A stretch of DNA of 64,000 nucleotides from assembly GCA_029775855.1 (NCBI GenBank), contig JARVJZ010000005.1, positions 62,001 through 126,000 on the forward strand, read 5' to 3'. Position numbers and translations under genes: made by a program. Every line of letters starts with the position of its first letter. Position 1 is the stretch's first letter. Positions 49,069 to 58,504 of the stretch are shown one piece after another. The notes below the pieces were generated by a model. The model worked only from the letters and a program-made list of their open reading frames with translations. It was not told the origin of the DNA and made no database searches. Source of the DNA: Nitrososphaeria archaeon. GTDB lineage: Archaea > Thermoproteota > Nitrososphaeria > Nitrososphaerales > JAAOZN01.

Positions 49069-49823
49069 GACCTTACCCTTCCAGACACCATTGTGCTTAT
49101 AGTTTCCTCTCCACGTAATACCTTTAAAACTCTTTCAGGGTATAGCCCGTTTACAAAGTATACATCTGAACCCAGAGAGGCGATCTTTTGGGCTTCTCTA
49201 ACCTTCCCTAATATGCCGCCTGTCACATCAAATTCTACACCCGCATTGTGCTCTGTACGCCAAGTCAAAGAGATTTCTTTAAGCAGCCTACCAGACTTAG
49301 GGTCAGTATCATACAGCCCATCAACATCGATTATGAACACCACTTTTCTCGGCTTAAGGTATTCTGCAAGGAGACGCATCAGCATATCCCCAGATATAAC
49401 GAAGCACCCCTCTTTGCTTGGAATGACATCGCCGTATGTTATAGGTGTTAAGTTGCATGAGAGAGCTTCGTTGAGGACATTGATGCACTCTTTATATAGG
49501 ATATGGTGTGGGTGTATACTATATACTGGTATGCCAGCCCTTAAGAGGCTCAGCACGACCTCGTTGTGTAAAGTAAAGACGCCTAGGCGTGTAAGTGTGA
49601 CTCCTTTAGGCTCAACTTTTGCTGGCTCAATCTTCAACCCATATTTTTTTGCTATCGGGTGAGCATAAGAGCCGCCGCCGTGCACCAGCACCAACCTACC
49701 CTCATAGCGTGCTAATGCTGAGGAAAGGTTGTTTAAACAGTTGAATCTAAGAGATAGCGGTTTGCTTTTATCCGTGATTACTGAGCCGCCGATCTTAACT
49801 AAAGTTAACTCTTCTGAATCCAA
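49065..49823 (-). CDS. ipk: Isopentenyl phosphate kinase
   Basis: LVKIGGSVITDKSKPLSLR; LVHGGGSYAHPIAKKYGL (catalytic His); amino acid kinase fold. Confidence 0.93.
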   Translation of the reverse strand: MDSEELTLVKIGGSVITDKSKPLSLRFNCLNNLSSALARYEGRLVLVHGGGSYAHPIAKKYGLKIEPAKVEPKGVTLTRLGVFTLHNEVVLSLLRAGIPVYSIHPHHILYKECINVLNEALSCNLTPITYGDVIPSKEGCFVISGDMLMRLLAEYLKPRKVVFIIDVDGLYDTDPKSGRLLKEISLTWRTEHNAGVEFDVTGGILGKVREAQKIASLGSDVYFVNGLYPERVLKVLRGEETISTMVSGRVRS

Positions 49824-50758
49824 GTCTTTACCCCGCTGTTAGGTAAGGGTGTGGCGAAGGCTTCTGAGGATATGCTTGAGATCTCTTTAACAACATTATC
49901 TACCTTATCCTCTGAGCATAGTATAATCACGCTACCACCTCCGCCAGCTCCTGTCAGCTTCGCACCGTATGCTGAAGATGATAGAGCTGCTTCAACTATC
50001 CTATCGATTTCCTTTATCGAAATTCCAAGCCAGCTTAAAGTTGCGTGAAAGAAGTTGAGTATAGCCCCAGCCCTCTTAAGGTCGCTTAAACATAAGGCGT
50101 CGGCGCAGCAGTGCGACATTACAGTTGAAGACTCCACAAGACTGTTAAACAAAGACGGATTCTCCTCCCTCCAAACCTTAACCCGTTCAATTAAATCACT
50201 TGTCTTCCTCTCTATACCAGTGCAAGCTACTACAAAACTCACATTTTTGCTGAGGGTCAGAGTTTGTGGTTTAGCACCTTTTTTGAATAAGAGTAAACCG
50301 CCTCTGGCTGAAACTTGAACATCCACACCAGAGGGGCTCCTATGCACTAAACGTTCAGCAGACATCGCTAACTCTATAACTTCATCTAAAGACAATTTAT
50401 GCCCAAGGGCCAGCGCGGTAGCAGCTACTGTGGCGACTGCCGATGAGCTCGATGAACCTAATCCGGATCTAGGCGGTATGTTGCTTTGAATCGTTAGTTT
50501 AACTCCTCTTTTTTCGTTTAAATATTCTTTTGTGGAGGAGATTGCTGCTGCGAGTGGTTTAAGTTTTTCTGGAATCTTGTTAGTTGATAGGTCTGCTTGC
50601 ATCTCGAGGTTCTTGGAGTATATAGTGGTTGTAGGCGAGGTTTCGGCTATGGCTGTTGTGCCTCGATTTATGGCTGCTGCGAGGGCTGTTGCGCCGTAGA
50701 CTACAAAATGTTCTCCGCAGATTATTATCTTTCCTGGGGCGTAGGCGTATGCTTCCAA
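49805..50758 (-). CDS. mvk: Mevalonate kinase (GHMP kinase)
   Basis: APGKIIICGEHFVVYGATALAAAI; IPPRSGLGSSSSSAVA; KLTGAGGGGSVI. Confidence 0.94.
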   Translation of the reverse strand: MEAYAYAPGKIIICGEHFVVYGATALAAAINRGTTAIAETSPTTTIYSKNLEMQADLSTNKIPEKLKPLAAAISSTKEYLNEKRGVKLTIQSNIPPRSGLGSSSSSAVATVAATALALGHKLSLDEVIELAMSAERLVHRSPSGVDVQVSARGGLLLFKKGAKPQTLTLSKNVSFVVACTGIERKTSDLIERVKVWREENPSLFNSLVESSTVMSHCCADALCLSDLKRAGAILNFFHATLSWLGISIKEIDRIVEAALSSSAYGAKLTGAGGGGSVIILCSEDKVDNVVKEISSISSEAFATPLPNSGVKTWIQKS

Positions 50759-50764
50759 CGCTCA

Positions 50765-51610
50765 TCATTTACTAAACTTTACTGAGGCGTAGCCGACTAC
50801 CGAACTTTTGTCCCCTGTGATATCGCCGCTTGTAGCGTATTTGAGAAGCTCAGCTTTTCTTAGATTAAGTTCGTTCACAGCGGTTATCAACGCAGCTATA
50901 GGACCATACCCGCAAGCAGATACATCTAGGCGTTGCAGCACATTATAGAGCTTAGATACATCTAGAGTAAGTGCAGCTTTAATAAATTCATAATCTTTGG
51001 TTGAGGCTTGTTTATGGCTCTCATAGTGAGTTAGATCTGAAGACGCTATTATTATGCATCTCCTTCCCCTAACTATCTTCGCCAAAGCGTGTCCAACTTC
51101 CGTAGAAGTTTCTTTATCTTGGAAGAGCATAGATATAGGTAGGATCTTAAACTGTGAATTGAAGATGTATTGTAGGAAGGGGAGTTGAACCTCTATCGAA
51201 TGTTCACGCTTATGTGACTCAGCGTTGAAATCGACTATACCTGAAAACTTTACGAGAGTCTTAGCGTCCTCTGAACTAACTTCAAGAGCACCTAAAGGTG
51301 TACGCCAGATTCCTCCTGATACCGTGGCAACCCCACTACCGAGCCCCCAGTGATTAGGCCCCATGATTACAACGAGCTCAGGATTAGGCAAGGCTGAAGC
51401 ATAATAGTAGCCGTGTGCAGCGATTGGACCTGAATACATGTAGCCAGCGTGTGGAGAAATAAGTCCAATAACTTCTTCATCAGACCTTGGAGCTGGCGGT
51501 ATCTTCTGAGGCCCGAGTGGATGTAAGAAGCATTCTTCGATGCTCTCCTTGAGCTTAGTAGGGTCTGATTCGTAAAACTGCCCGGCTACGGCAGGCATTC
51601 TAACCTCCAA
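50765..51610 (-). CDS. MEMO1-family / AmmeMemoRadiSam system protein B
   Basis: MPAVAGQFYESDPTKLKESIEECF; GLISPHAGYMYSGPIAAHGY; SSDLTHYESHK. Confidence 0.93.
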   Translation of the reverse strand: MEVRMPAVAGQFYESDPTKLKESIEECFLHPLGPQKIPPAPRSDEEVIGLISPHAGYMYSGPIAAHGYYYASALPNPELVVIMGPNHWGLGSGVATVSGGIWRTPLGALEVSSEDAKTLVKFSGIVDFNAESHKREHSIEVQLPFLQYIFNSQFKILPISMLFQDKETSTEVGHALAKIVRGRRCIIIASSDLTHYESHKQASTKDYEFIKAALTLDVSKLYNVLQRLDVSACGYGPIAALITAVNELNLRKAELLKYATSGDITGDKSSVVGYASVKFSK

Positions 51611-51650
51611 AGAGCATCGGATTAGAGTAGTAGGTGCTGGCTTTAAAACA

Positions 51651-52331
51651 TTAGGGCTTAGATGTTCCTTCTGCTGCTTCCTCTATGATTTTGGTTTCAA
51701 AGTCCTCTATAGTGTATTTCATAGGCTGGTCTGCGGTTAATCTGCCTGTCCGTATAAGTACTGCTCTGGCTAGTAGCCAAAAGACTGCCGCCAAAGCCTT
51801 TCTGCCACGGTTATTTGCTGGTATTACTAAATCGACTTTAGAGGTTACATTGTCTGTGTCGCAGACCGCAATAACAGGCACACCCATCTTGGATGCTTCA
51901 TCAACTGCTTGTGCGTCTATCGCTGGGTCACTTACTATAAGGAGCTCTGCATCTATATGGTAAGGGTAGAGCGGGTTTGTAAACGTACCAGGCATAAAGC
52001 GTCCGGTTACAGGGATTGCTCCAGTTAGTTCGCAGAACTTTTCTACTGGGGTTTTACCGTATTCTCTGGCTGAATATACTACGACTTTGCTTATGTCTGC
52101 TCTTGATATGAAGCGAGCTGCTGTCTCGATCCTCTCTAAAGTTTTGCCTAAGTCTATGTAGTGTAGGCCGTCGGGGGTTGTTCTGCTTATAAAATGCGCC
52201 ATGGCTTTAGTCTTTACCATTGTGCCTACGCGTATACCTGTTGCGAAGAGTGTCTTCTCTGTTATTGCGGTTCCAGCTTTTGCTAGCTGATCTACACCTT
52301 CCGATTCATCATTTAGGTCTTTTTTGGACAT
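51651..52331 (-). CDS. rps2: Ribosomal protein S2
   Basis: FISRTTPDGLHYIDLGKTLERIETAARF; GRFMPGTFTNPLYPYHIDAELLIVSDPAIDAQAVDEASKMGVPVIAVCDTDN. Confidence 0.95.
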   Translation of the reverse strand: MSKKDLNDESEGVDQLAKAGTAITEKTLFATGIRVGTMVKTKAMAHFISRTTPDGLHYIDLGKTLERIETAARFISRADISKVVVYSAREYGKTPVEKFCELTGAIPVTGRFMPGTFTNPLYPYHIDAELLIVSDPAIDAQAVDEASKMGVPVIAVCDTDNVTSKVDLVIPANNRGRKALAAVFWLLARAVLIRTGRLTADQPMKYTIEDFETKIIEEAAEGTSKP

Positions 52332-52413
52332 CTTGCTTATTTCACGCTTACCGCATATTAGGCTTCCTACAGCTTCTTTATAAGGGTATGCTGGGAGCTC
52401 GATAAGGTTTTAA

Positions 52414-52827
52414 TTGGGTGGAATGAGGTTCTCTGCTGGGTTGGAGTATTCTTATGCTGATGATGTTAAGAAGATGGCTGAATCCATAGTGAATGCGCTC
52501 AGTTTAGGATACATCGATCTTTCGAGGCTTGGTTTCGTTAGGAGCAGAGGCAGTAGATCTAGGCAAGCTGTTGCGAGGATACATGCAGTAGGTAGGGCTT
52601 GGGAGGCTGCTTTCAATATTAGACCGATGTATCTTATAGAGGTTATATCTGAAAGGTTTGATAGGCTCTCCCAGCAAGAGAAGGAGAAGGTTATTATACA
52701 CGAGTTGCTACATATACCGAAAGGTTTCAGTGGAGGGTTTGTACCTCACGGCAGAGGTGTGAATCGAAGAAGAGTTGATGAGATGTATGCTAAATACATA
52801 GAGAAGAGCATTCTATTCAGATGTTAA
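52414..52827 (+). CDS. Putative zinc metallopeptidase (HExxH)
   Basis: KEKVIIHELLHIPKGFSGGFVPHGRGVNRRRVDEMY. Confidence 0.75.
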   Translation: MGGMRFSAGLEYSYADDVKKMAESIVNALSLGYIDLSRLGFVRSRGSRSRQAVARIHAVGRAWEAAFNIRPMYLIEVISERFDRLSQQEKEKVIIHELLHIPKGFSGGFVPHGRGVNRRRVDEMYAKYIEKSILFRC

Positions 52828-53021
52828 GATACTTTATATCCTATCTTAACAGTAACTTGGAACTCCTTTACTTCCCCTTCCTTTATGCTGCCTCTAATCT
52901 CAGATACTGAGAACCATGAGATCTGCTTACTTTCTTTATAGGCTTCCTTCACAGCCTTCTTTATGGCGTCATCCAACCCTTCTTGGGATACACCTACTAC
53001 TTCAATATATTTGTAGACCAA
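52824..53021 (-). CDS. Dodecin
   Basis: 65 aa; YKYIEVVGVSQEGLDDAIKKAVKEAYKESKQISWFSVSEIRGSIKEGEVKEFQVTVKIGY. Confidence 0.92.
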   Translation of the reverse strand: MVYKYIEVVGVSQEGLDDAIKKAVKEAYKESKQISWFSVSEIRGSIKEGEVKEFQVTVKIGYKVS

Positions 53022-53127
53022 TAACCATCAGAATAGAGGTAAACAGTTCTTGAATATCAGTTTTGCGCTTCGGTTAGATAACTAAATTTTTATACTATAG
53101 GTGTCAAATTTGATTGCGTGGTGCTGA

Positions 53128-53607
53128 ATGGGCAAGAAAGGAAGGGAAGTAGTTGAGGGTGATGTCAACTTACTTATCAAGGAGCTTCAGAAGGCTCACG
53201 CCGATGAATGGATAGCATTCTACTACTACACTTTAGCATCTGAAGTAGCTGAAGGTAGAACCTCACCTATGATCATAGATGCCTTAAAAGACCTTGCTAA
53301 AGATGAACTTGAACACGCAAGCGAGCTAGCGGAGAGGATAATTGAACTCGGCTCAGAGCCGACTACAGATTTCGCCCAACTCACAAAGGTAGCAAACTAC
53401 CCTGAGGTTAAGCTGCCTAAAGACCCCAAGGATCTTGATGGCATAGTTAATGCAGTCATCGAAGCTGAAAGAGGGGCTATAGATGTATACAACAATTTGC
53501 TAAAGAAGCTGATGAAGGATTGGAAAGACCCAGTGACCTTCCACATAATACGGCATATAATGCAGGAAGAGGTGGCTCACGAAGAGAGGATGGAGGACAT
53601 CCTCTAG
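53128..53607 (+). CDS. Ferritin-like diiron protein (Dps-like/bacterioferritin family)
   Basis: LIKELQKAHADEWIAFYYYTLASEVAEG; ExxH motifs DELEHASEL and EEVAHEERM. Confidence 0.85.
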   Translation: MGKKGREVVEGDVNLLIKELQKAHADEWIAFYYYTLASEVAEGRTSPMIIDALKDLAKDELEHASELAERIIELGSEPTTDFAQLTKVANYPEVKLPKDPKDLDGIVNAVIEAERGAIDVYNNLLKKLMKDWKDPVTFHIIRHIMQEEVAHEERMEDIL

Positions 53608-53630
53608 CCACCGCTCTTATTTTTACCTCG

Positions 53631-55640
53631 CTATGACAATAATCTTCTTAACTCATCCCTACTTGTAGTCGGCGGATAGCAACTCTGTTTAACACACACA
53701 TAGGCTGTAGGCAAACCGTTTAAGGGCACCTTACCTTTAACAATTGGAATAACAGTTGAGTGCTCTGACCCATCTAGAGTTTGGGCTAAGACTTTGTTCG
53801 GTAGAGGTCTTCGATGTACCTCTTCAATCAAATGTTTGGCTTGCTTAGGGTCTCCTACTATAACCACTTCAAGTTGTGAATTCTTGTATTCTGCTGCTGT
53901 TATTAGTGTTGTATGCTGCTCTGGTAGTTCAGCGACAGCACCCCACATAGCTTTTATAGCTTTTTCTGATACTGAGTAGAATCTGCTGTTTTGGTTTAAT
54001 GCAGCTAATCTGAGCAAGTTTAGGGTTAAGGTTGCGGCTGGAGATGGGGTAGCGCCGTCTTGAGCATCCTTAAGTCTTAATATGGTGTTTCCTTCTACTG
54101 TATTGTAGAAGCCACCCTCACCTTTGTCTTCGAATAGTTCAATCGCTTTCTCTGCAAGCCTATAAGCCCATTCTATCCACTCTATGCTAAAGTCTGATTC
54201 GTATAGGTCTATTAGAGCTTTGATCAAGTAGGCGTAATCTTCAAGTAGACCTTTTACTCGAGCTTCACCTTCACACCAACTGTGATAAAGTATGTCTCCT
54301 TCGGTTAAATGCTGCTTTATGAAGAGGATGGTCTTTCCCGCCACTTGAAGGTAAGTGTCGTCGCCGAAGGCTTGGTAGGCTGTTGAGAAGGCTGAAGCTG
54401 CTAGAGCGTTCCAAGATGTCAGTATCTTTTTATCTATGCTAGGTTTTGTGCGCCTTCCTCGCTCCTCTAGTAAGGTTTTGTGCGCCTTCAAGAGTCCCTC
54501 TTCAACCTTGGTTTCATCAATCCCTAATTCTGAAGCAACTTGCTTAACATCCTTAGATACATAAAGTATGTTTCTCCCTTCAAAGTTTCCCTCTTCTGAT
54601 ACGCCATAGGCTAAGTTAAAGGCCTCTGAGCCTACTAATCGGTCTAACTCATCTTTCGACCAAGTGTAGAATTCACCCTCCACTCCGCCGCTTTCTGCGT
54701 CTTGGGCTGAGTAGAATCCACCTTCAGGCGCAGCCATCTCATTAAGCATCCATTGCAAAGTCTTCTCAGCAACCCGCCTATAAAGTGGTTCTCCAGTAAT
54801 CCTCCAAGCGTCGATGTAAATAGATGCTAATAGAGCGTTGTCGTAGAGCATCTTTTCAAAGTGCGGTATAAGCCAATACCGATCTGTTGAATATCTGTGA
54901 AAGCCGCCGCCAAGTTGGTCAAAGACACCCCCTTTAGCCATATGTGTTAAGCTCTTGTTGAGCATCTTAAGCGCTAAGCTGCTCTTCGATTTAACATAAT
55001 ACATTATTAGAAAGGATAAGTAAGGTGCATTCGGAAACTTCGGCGCCTCGCCGAAGCCTCCATAAAGTTGGTCAAACATCCTACTCAGGTTAAGGAAAGC
55101 CTCATGACTGACCTCTTGAGTAGGCACACCAAATGAAGATTTAGATGACTGGCGGAGATATTCTAGCAAGTTTGACGAAGCCTCAACTATCCTTGCTCTA
55201 TCATTCATCCAAAAATGCGCTATTGTCAAGAGTATCCGTTTAAAGCTTGGAAAACCGAACTTATCCTCTGGCGGGAAGTATGTGCCACCATAAAATGGTT
55301 TTAATTCAGGTGTAAGAAAGACTGTAAGCGGCCAACCTCCTTGCCCAGTTAAGCTGACCACAGCCTTCATGTAAAGTTGATCTACATCAGGTCTCTCCTC
55401 TCTGTCAACTTTAATGGCAACAAAATACTTGTTGATTATAGAGGCGGTTTCTTCATCCATAAAGCTTTCTCGATTCATAACATGGCACCAGTGGCAAGTA
55501 GAGTATCCTATGCTCAGTAGTATCGGTTTATCCTCAGCAACGGCTTTAGCGAAAGCTTCATCACACCAAGGATACCAGTCAACTGGGTTAGAGGCGTGCT
55601 GTTGCAGATACGGGCTCTTTTCTCTAGCTAATCTATTCAA
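53631..55640 (-). CDS. Thioredoxin-domain protein, YyaL/SSP411 family (DUF255)
   Basis: [36 protein letters not shown]; glycan epimerase-like (alpha/alpha)6 region. Confidence 0.93.
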   Translation of the reverse strand: MNRLAREKSPYLQQHASNPVDWYPWCDEAFAKAVAEDKPILLSIGYSTCHWCHVMNRESFMDEETASIINKYFVAIKVDREERPDVDQLYMKAVVSLTGQGGWPLTVFLTPELKPFYGGTYFPPEDKFGFPSFKRILLTIAHFWMNDRARIVEASSNLLEYLRQSSKSSFGVPTQEVSHEAFLNLSRMFDQLYGGFGEAPKFPNAPYLSFLIMYYVKSKSSLALKMLNKSLTHMAKGGVFDQLGGGFHRYSTDRYWLIPHFEKMLYDNALLASIYIDAWRITGEPLYRRVAEKTLQWMLNEMAAPEGGFYSAQDAESGGVEGEFYTWSKDELDRLVGSEAFNLAYGVSEEGNFEGRNILYVSKDVKQVASELGIDETKVEEGLLKAHKTLLEERGRRTKPSIDKKILTSWNALAASAFSTAYQAFGDDTYLQVAGKTILFIKQHLTEGDILYHSWCEGEARVKGLLEDYAYLIKALIDLYESDFSIEWIEWAYRLAEKAIELFEDKGEGGFYNTVEGNTILRLKDAQDGATPSPAATLTLNLLRLAALNQNSRFYSVSEKAIKAMWGAVAELPEQHTTLITAAEYKNSQLEVVIVGDPKQAKHLIEEVHRRPLPNKVLAQTLDGSEHSTVIPIVKGKVPLNGLPTAYVCVKQSCYPPTTSRDELRRLLS

Positions 55641-55682
55641 CTCGACTATATATTAATACATAAACCTACTTGATTAACATTC

Positions 55683-57644
55683 CTAATCATTATCCTTCCT
55701 ATATTCAGATAACAAATTGAGGAGTTTTGCGATGTCTTTATCATTCGTGAACTGCTCGATGCTGAACTTCGCCCTCTTCCTCCAGTTTCCCGCTTCAACA
55801 CCTGTACCCGGTATATTATGTGCTTCTTCTTCTAGCCAAAGATCTTCTAGGTTGACTAGCAGTATCTTTGCTTTGCTTAGTGCTAGCAATTTTAGCGCCG
55901 CTTCTAGTAGGTCTTTTTCGCTTTGGCTTTTTTTGAGTAGTTTTGCGGTCTTTAGATGCTGCCTTAGTTCCTCTATTTGATGCGTTCGCTGTGTTATTTC
56001 ATTTTCTGCTTGCTCTTTGTCTATTAGACCCATTTTAAATCTTAATTTGATGTCTCTTCCTTCTAGGTAAGCTTTGAATGGTGGCATGTCGTGTGTGTTA
56101 AGAGCGGTTAAAGTGTTTGTTGACACATTCTGTAGCGCTGCTAATGGTTTAATTTGTAGGATGAAGCAGCCAATTAACCCATGCCTTTGGATTGCATTAT
56201 TTATGTAGTTTGGTACCGTCCCTAGGTTCTCACCTATTACTGCGCACCTATGCCTATGTGATTCTAAACTGATTATAGCGTAAAACTCTTCAGCGTTATA
56301 TTCCACATAGACACCTTCGTCGCCACCAGCTCCCTTAGGTATCCAATAGAGCCTATGGAGAGCCATCACATGATCTAACCTCAAGATTTGTGCGAAGCGC
56401 ATATGGTGCTGTATGCATTGAATGAAGTAGTCGTATCCTTCTTCCCTTATCTTCTCTGGATGGATCGGATTAATACCCCAGTTCTGCCCCTTTGGAAAGA
56501 AAGAGTCTGGTGGAGCACCTACATAAACATCTTTAACGAATATGTTGCTCCAACGCCAAGCGTCATATCCATCTGGGCTGCAACCTAGAGGTAAGTCAAG
56601 ATATAGTTTTACTCCATGTTTTTTAGTTTGAGAGGCTAGGTGTTTTAACTGCAGTTGGGCTAGGGTCTGTAGGTAAAGGTGTTGTTTGAATCTAGCCTCA
56701 TATTCCTTATTAGATGATGCTTGCTTCGATGCCCTAAACCTCGCGTATTCTTCCAACTCTGGGTGTTCTTTGATATACCTCTTTATGGTGTGGTCTCCGT
56801 TTTCGATGGCTTCCTCAGCAAGATTAGCTGCAACCAGCTCTTTTATTTTGATTATATTCTCGTAATCAACCTTCTTGGATGCATTCACTTCCTTTATCCT
56901 CTGCTTTAAGGTATGACTTAACTTTCTTAGGTTAGAAGGTGTGTTAAGGTCTACATAGAATTCGCTCCAAAACACCTTGCTGAATGGTGTGTATGGGCTT
57001 GGGTCAAAAGTATGGTTTGGGTTTAAAGGGAGTAGGGGGGTTGTGCCAACGAAACCAGCTCCAAATTTAGAAACCCATCTGCTAAGTGTTAGAAGGTCGT
57101 TGTATGTTCCAGCACCCCAGCTTCTTTTTGAATAGAGTGCATAGAGTGGTATGTATACTCCCCAAATCTTACTTTTAAGCTGATATGCTTTAGAAGGCGC
57201 TGAGATGATAAGAGCCTTACTCAACAACCCCTCTACCGCTATCTCAAACCTGTGGTAGCCGAAGGGTATCCTAAAAGGTAGATTTAGCGTTCTATTCTCT
57301 TTTAACTCAGCGAACCACGACTTAACCCTTCTTTCACCCTCTAGGAGAAGCCGACACTCAACTCTTTTGCAGCTATCCACATTTGATTTGACGGGTAAGG
57401 AGCGGGCGCCATCAAACAACACTACAACAGGTTCGATGAGCCTCGATTCAAGTTGAGCAAGCCTATATCTATAGGCGTTCTCCAAATCAGAAAGAGTATC
57501 TAATCTTGCACCAAGCGCTTTCAACACCTTCAGCAACGAAGCCAAAGGAGGTCTCCTAAGCCTACCAAACACATCTCGATACCGTATTTGAACACCATAC
57601 GCTCTACATAAATCGGTTAAGGTGGGCTTTCTTTGACGGTGCAA
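55683..57644 (-). CDS. malQ: 4-alpha-glucanotransferase (GH77)
   Basis: KRSWGAGTYNDL, YLDLPLGCSPDGYDAW, FAQILRLDHVMALHRLYWIPKG, VIGENLGTVP, ALNTHDMPPFKAYL. Confidence 0.93.
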   Translation of the reverse strand: MHRQRKPTLTDLCRAYGVQIRYRDVFGRLRRPPLASLLKVLKALGARLDTLSDLENAYRYRLAQLESRLIEPVVVLFDGARSLPVKSNVDSCKRVECRLLLEGERRVKSWFAELKENRTLNLPFRIPFGYHRFEIAVEGLLSKALIISAPSKAYQLKSKIWGVYIPLYALYSKRSWGAGTYNDLLTLSRWVSKFGAGFVGTTPLLPLNPNHTFDPSPYTPFSKVFWSEFYVDLNTPSNLRKLSHTLKQRIKEVNASKKVDYENIIKIKELVAANLAEEAIENGDHTIKRYIKEHPELEEYARFRASKQASSNKEYEARFKQHLYLQTLAQLQLKHLASQTKKHGVKLYLDLPLGCSPDGYDAWRWSNIFVKDVYVGAPPDSFFPKGQNWGINPIHPEKIREEGYDYFIQCIQHHMRFAQILRLDHVMALHRLYWIPKGAGGDEGVYVEYNAEEFYAIISLESHRHRCAVIGENLGTVPNYINNAIQRHGLIGCFILQIKPLAALQNVSTNTLTALNTHDMPPFKAYLEGRDIKLRFKMGLIDKEQAENEITQRTHQIEELRQHLKTAKLLKKSQSEKDLLEAALKLLALSKAKILLVNLEDLWLEEEAHNIPGTGVEAGNWRKRAKFSIEQFTNDKDIAKLLNLLSEYRKDND

Positions 57645-57680
57645 GATAGAATCTGTTTACTATTCAAGCTCTTTTTAGTC

Positions 57681-58418
57681 TTATCCCTCCTCGGCTCCTA
57701 CATGTTCACCTAAAGCTATCTTCAAGATCTTTGTATGCTTCTTTTCATCTATGTCGATAGAGGTTAAGAGTGCTTTCACCGTTGGACTAGTTTCCTTCAA
57801 AAAGTCTAGTCTGCTATCAATAGCCTCATCCTCCATCTCTAAAACAGCCCTTAATGTTTGAAGCTCTGCGTCAGTAAAATATGGTTCATTTAATTTATCA
57901 AGCCTAGCGAAAATATGTGAAACTATGTCAGCATGCCTTAGGCTGTCTGCTGCTATCTGTCTGAATAGAAGTTCAATTAACTCATCTCTAATGTTGTCAG
58001 TAGCCTTAAGACAACGCTGCGCTGTTTTAATCTCTAACAACCTTCTAGCGTTAAGTAGAGCTGCTAATTCGCCAATCTCACCTTCAGCCTTAGGCTGCAT
58101 CTTTGAACCTTTTTTAAGCGAAATTATCTGTTTTGCAGCATCAAGTAGATTGAGTTCAACAGCATCCGCATCTAAACCTCCAGCAACCTTCTGCGTAAGC
58201 TCCTCAACAACCAACTGAGCCTCACCATCAAGTAACTCACGAAGCCTAACACCACGGCTACCCTTCATATACTGCGATACAGCAGCAGGCGTCACACAAA
58301 GCACGGTAGCCGCATCCTTCTTAGAAAAGCCGTATCTTGAGATAAGTAGAGCTGCAACAGACGCTCTTAAAGGTGGAATGATATCCTCACTTCTAACTCT
58401 CTTAAGTTTTTTATCCAT
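57681..58418 (-). CDS. Putative transcriptional regulator: N-terminal HTH plus C-terminal ferritin-like helical domain
   Basis: HTH ISRYGFSKKDAATVLCVTPAAVSQYMKGSRG. C-terminal helices with LLEIKTAQRC, IAADSLRHADIV, LEMEDEAIDSRLDFL and DIDEKKHTKIL. Divergent from ftr1. Confidence 0.7.
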   Translation of the reverse strand: MDKKLKRVRSEDIIPPLRASVAALLISRYGFSKKDAATVLCVTPAAVSQYMKGSRGVRLRELLDGEAQLVVEELTQKVAGGLDADAVELNLLDAAKQIISLKKGSKMQPKAEGEIGELAALLNARRLLEIKTAQRCLKATDNIRDELIELLFRQIAADSLRHADIVSHIFARLDKLNEPYFTDAELQTLRAVLEMEDEAIDSRLDFLKETSPTVKALLTSIDIDEKKHTKILKIALGEHVGAEEG

Positions 58419-58432
58419 TTGTTATTCACACT

Positions 58433-58451
58433 GTTAACCAGTTAAATTAAC
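58433..58451. promoter_or_regulatory. Palindromic element in the regulator/ftr1 intergenic region (candidate operator and/or promoter element)
   Basis: GTTAACCAGTTAAATTAAC contains GTTAAC and the palindrome GTTAA-A-TTAAC; another TTAAC at 58466-58470. Confidence 0.45.
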
Positions 58452-58504
58452 GCCGTAAGGATTATTTAACTCTATTTCCACTATATTTACTATAGGTGCC
58501 GTGT

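Noticed and set aside
53608-53630. Possible novel element between ferritin-like gene and YyaL-like gene
   Set aside because: Only 23 bp with a short T-run; more simply a convergent termination zone.
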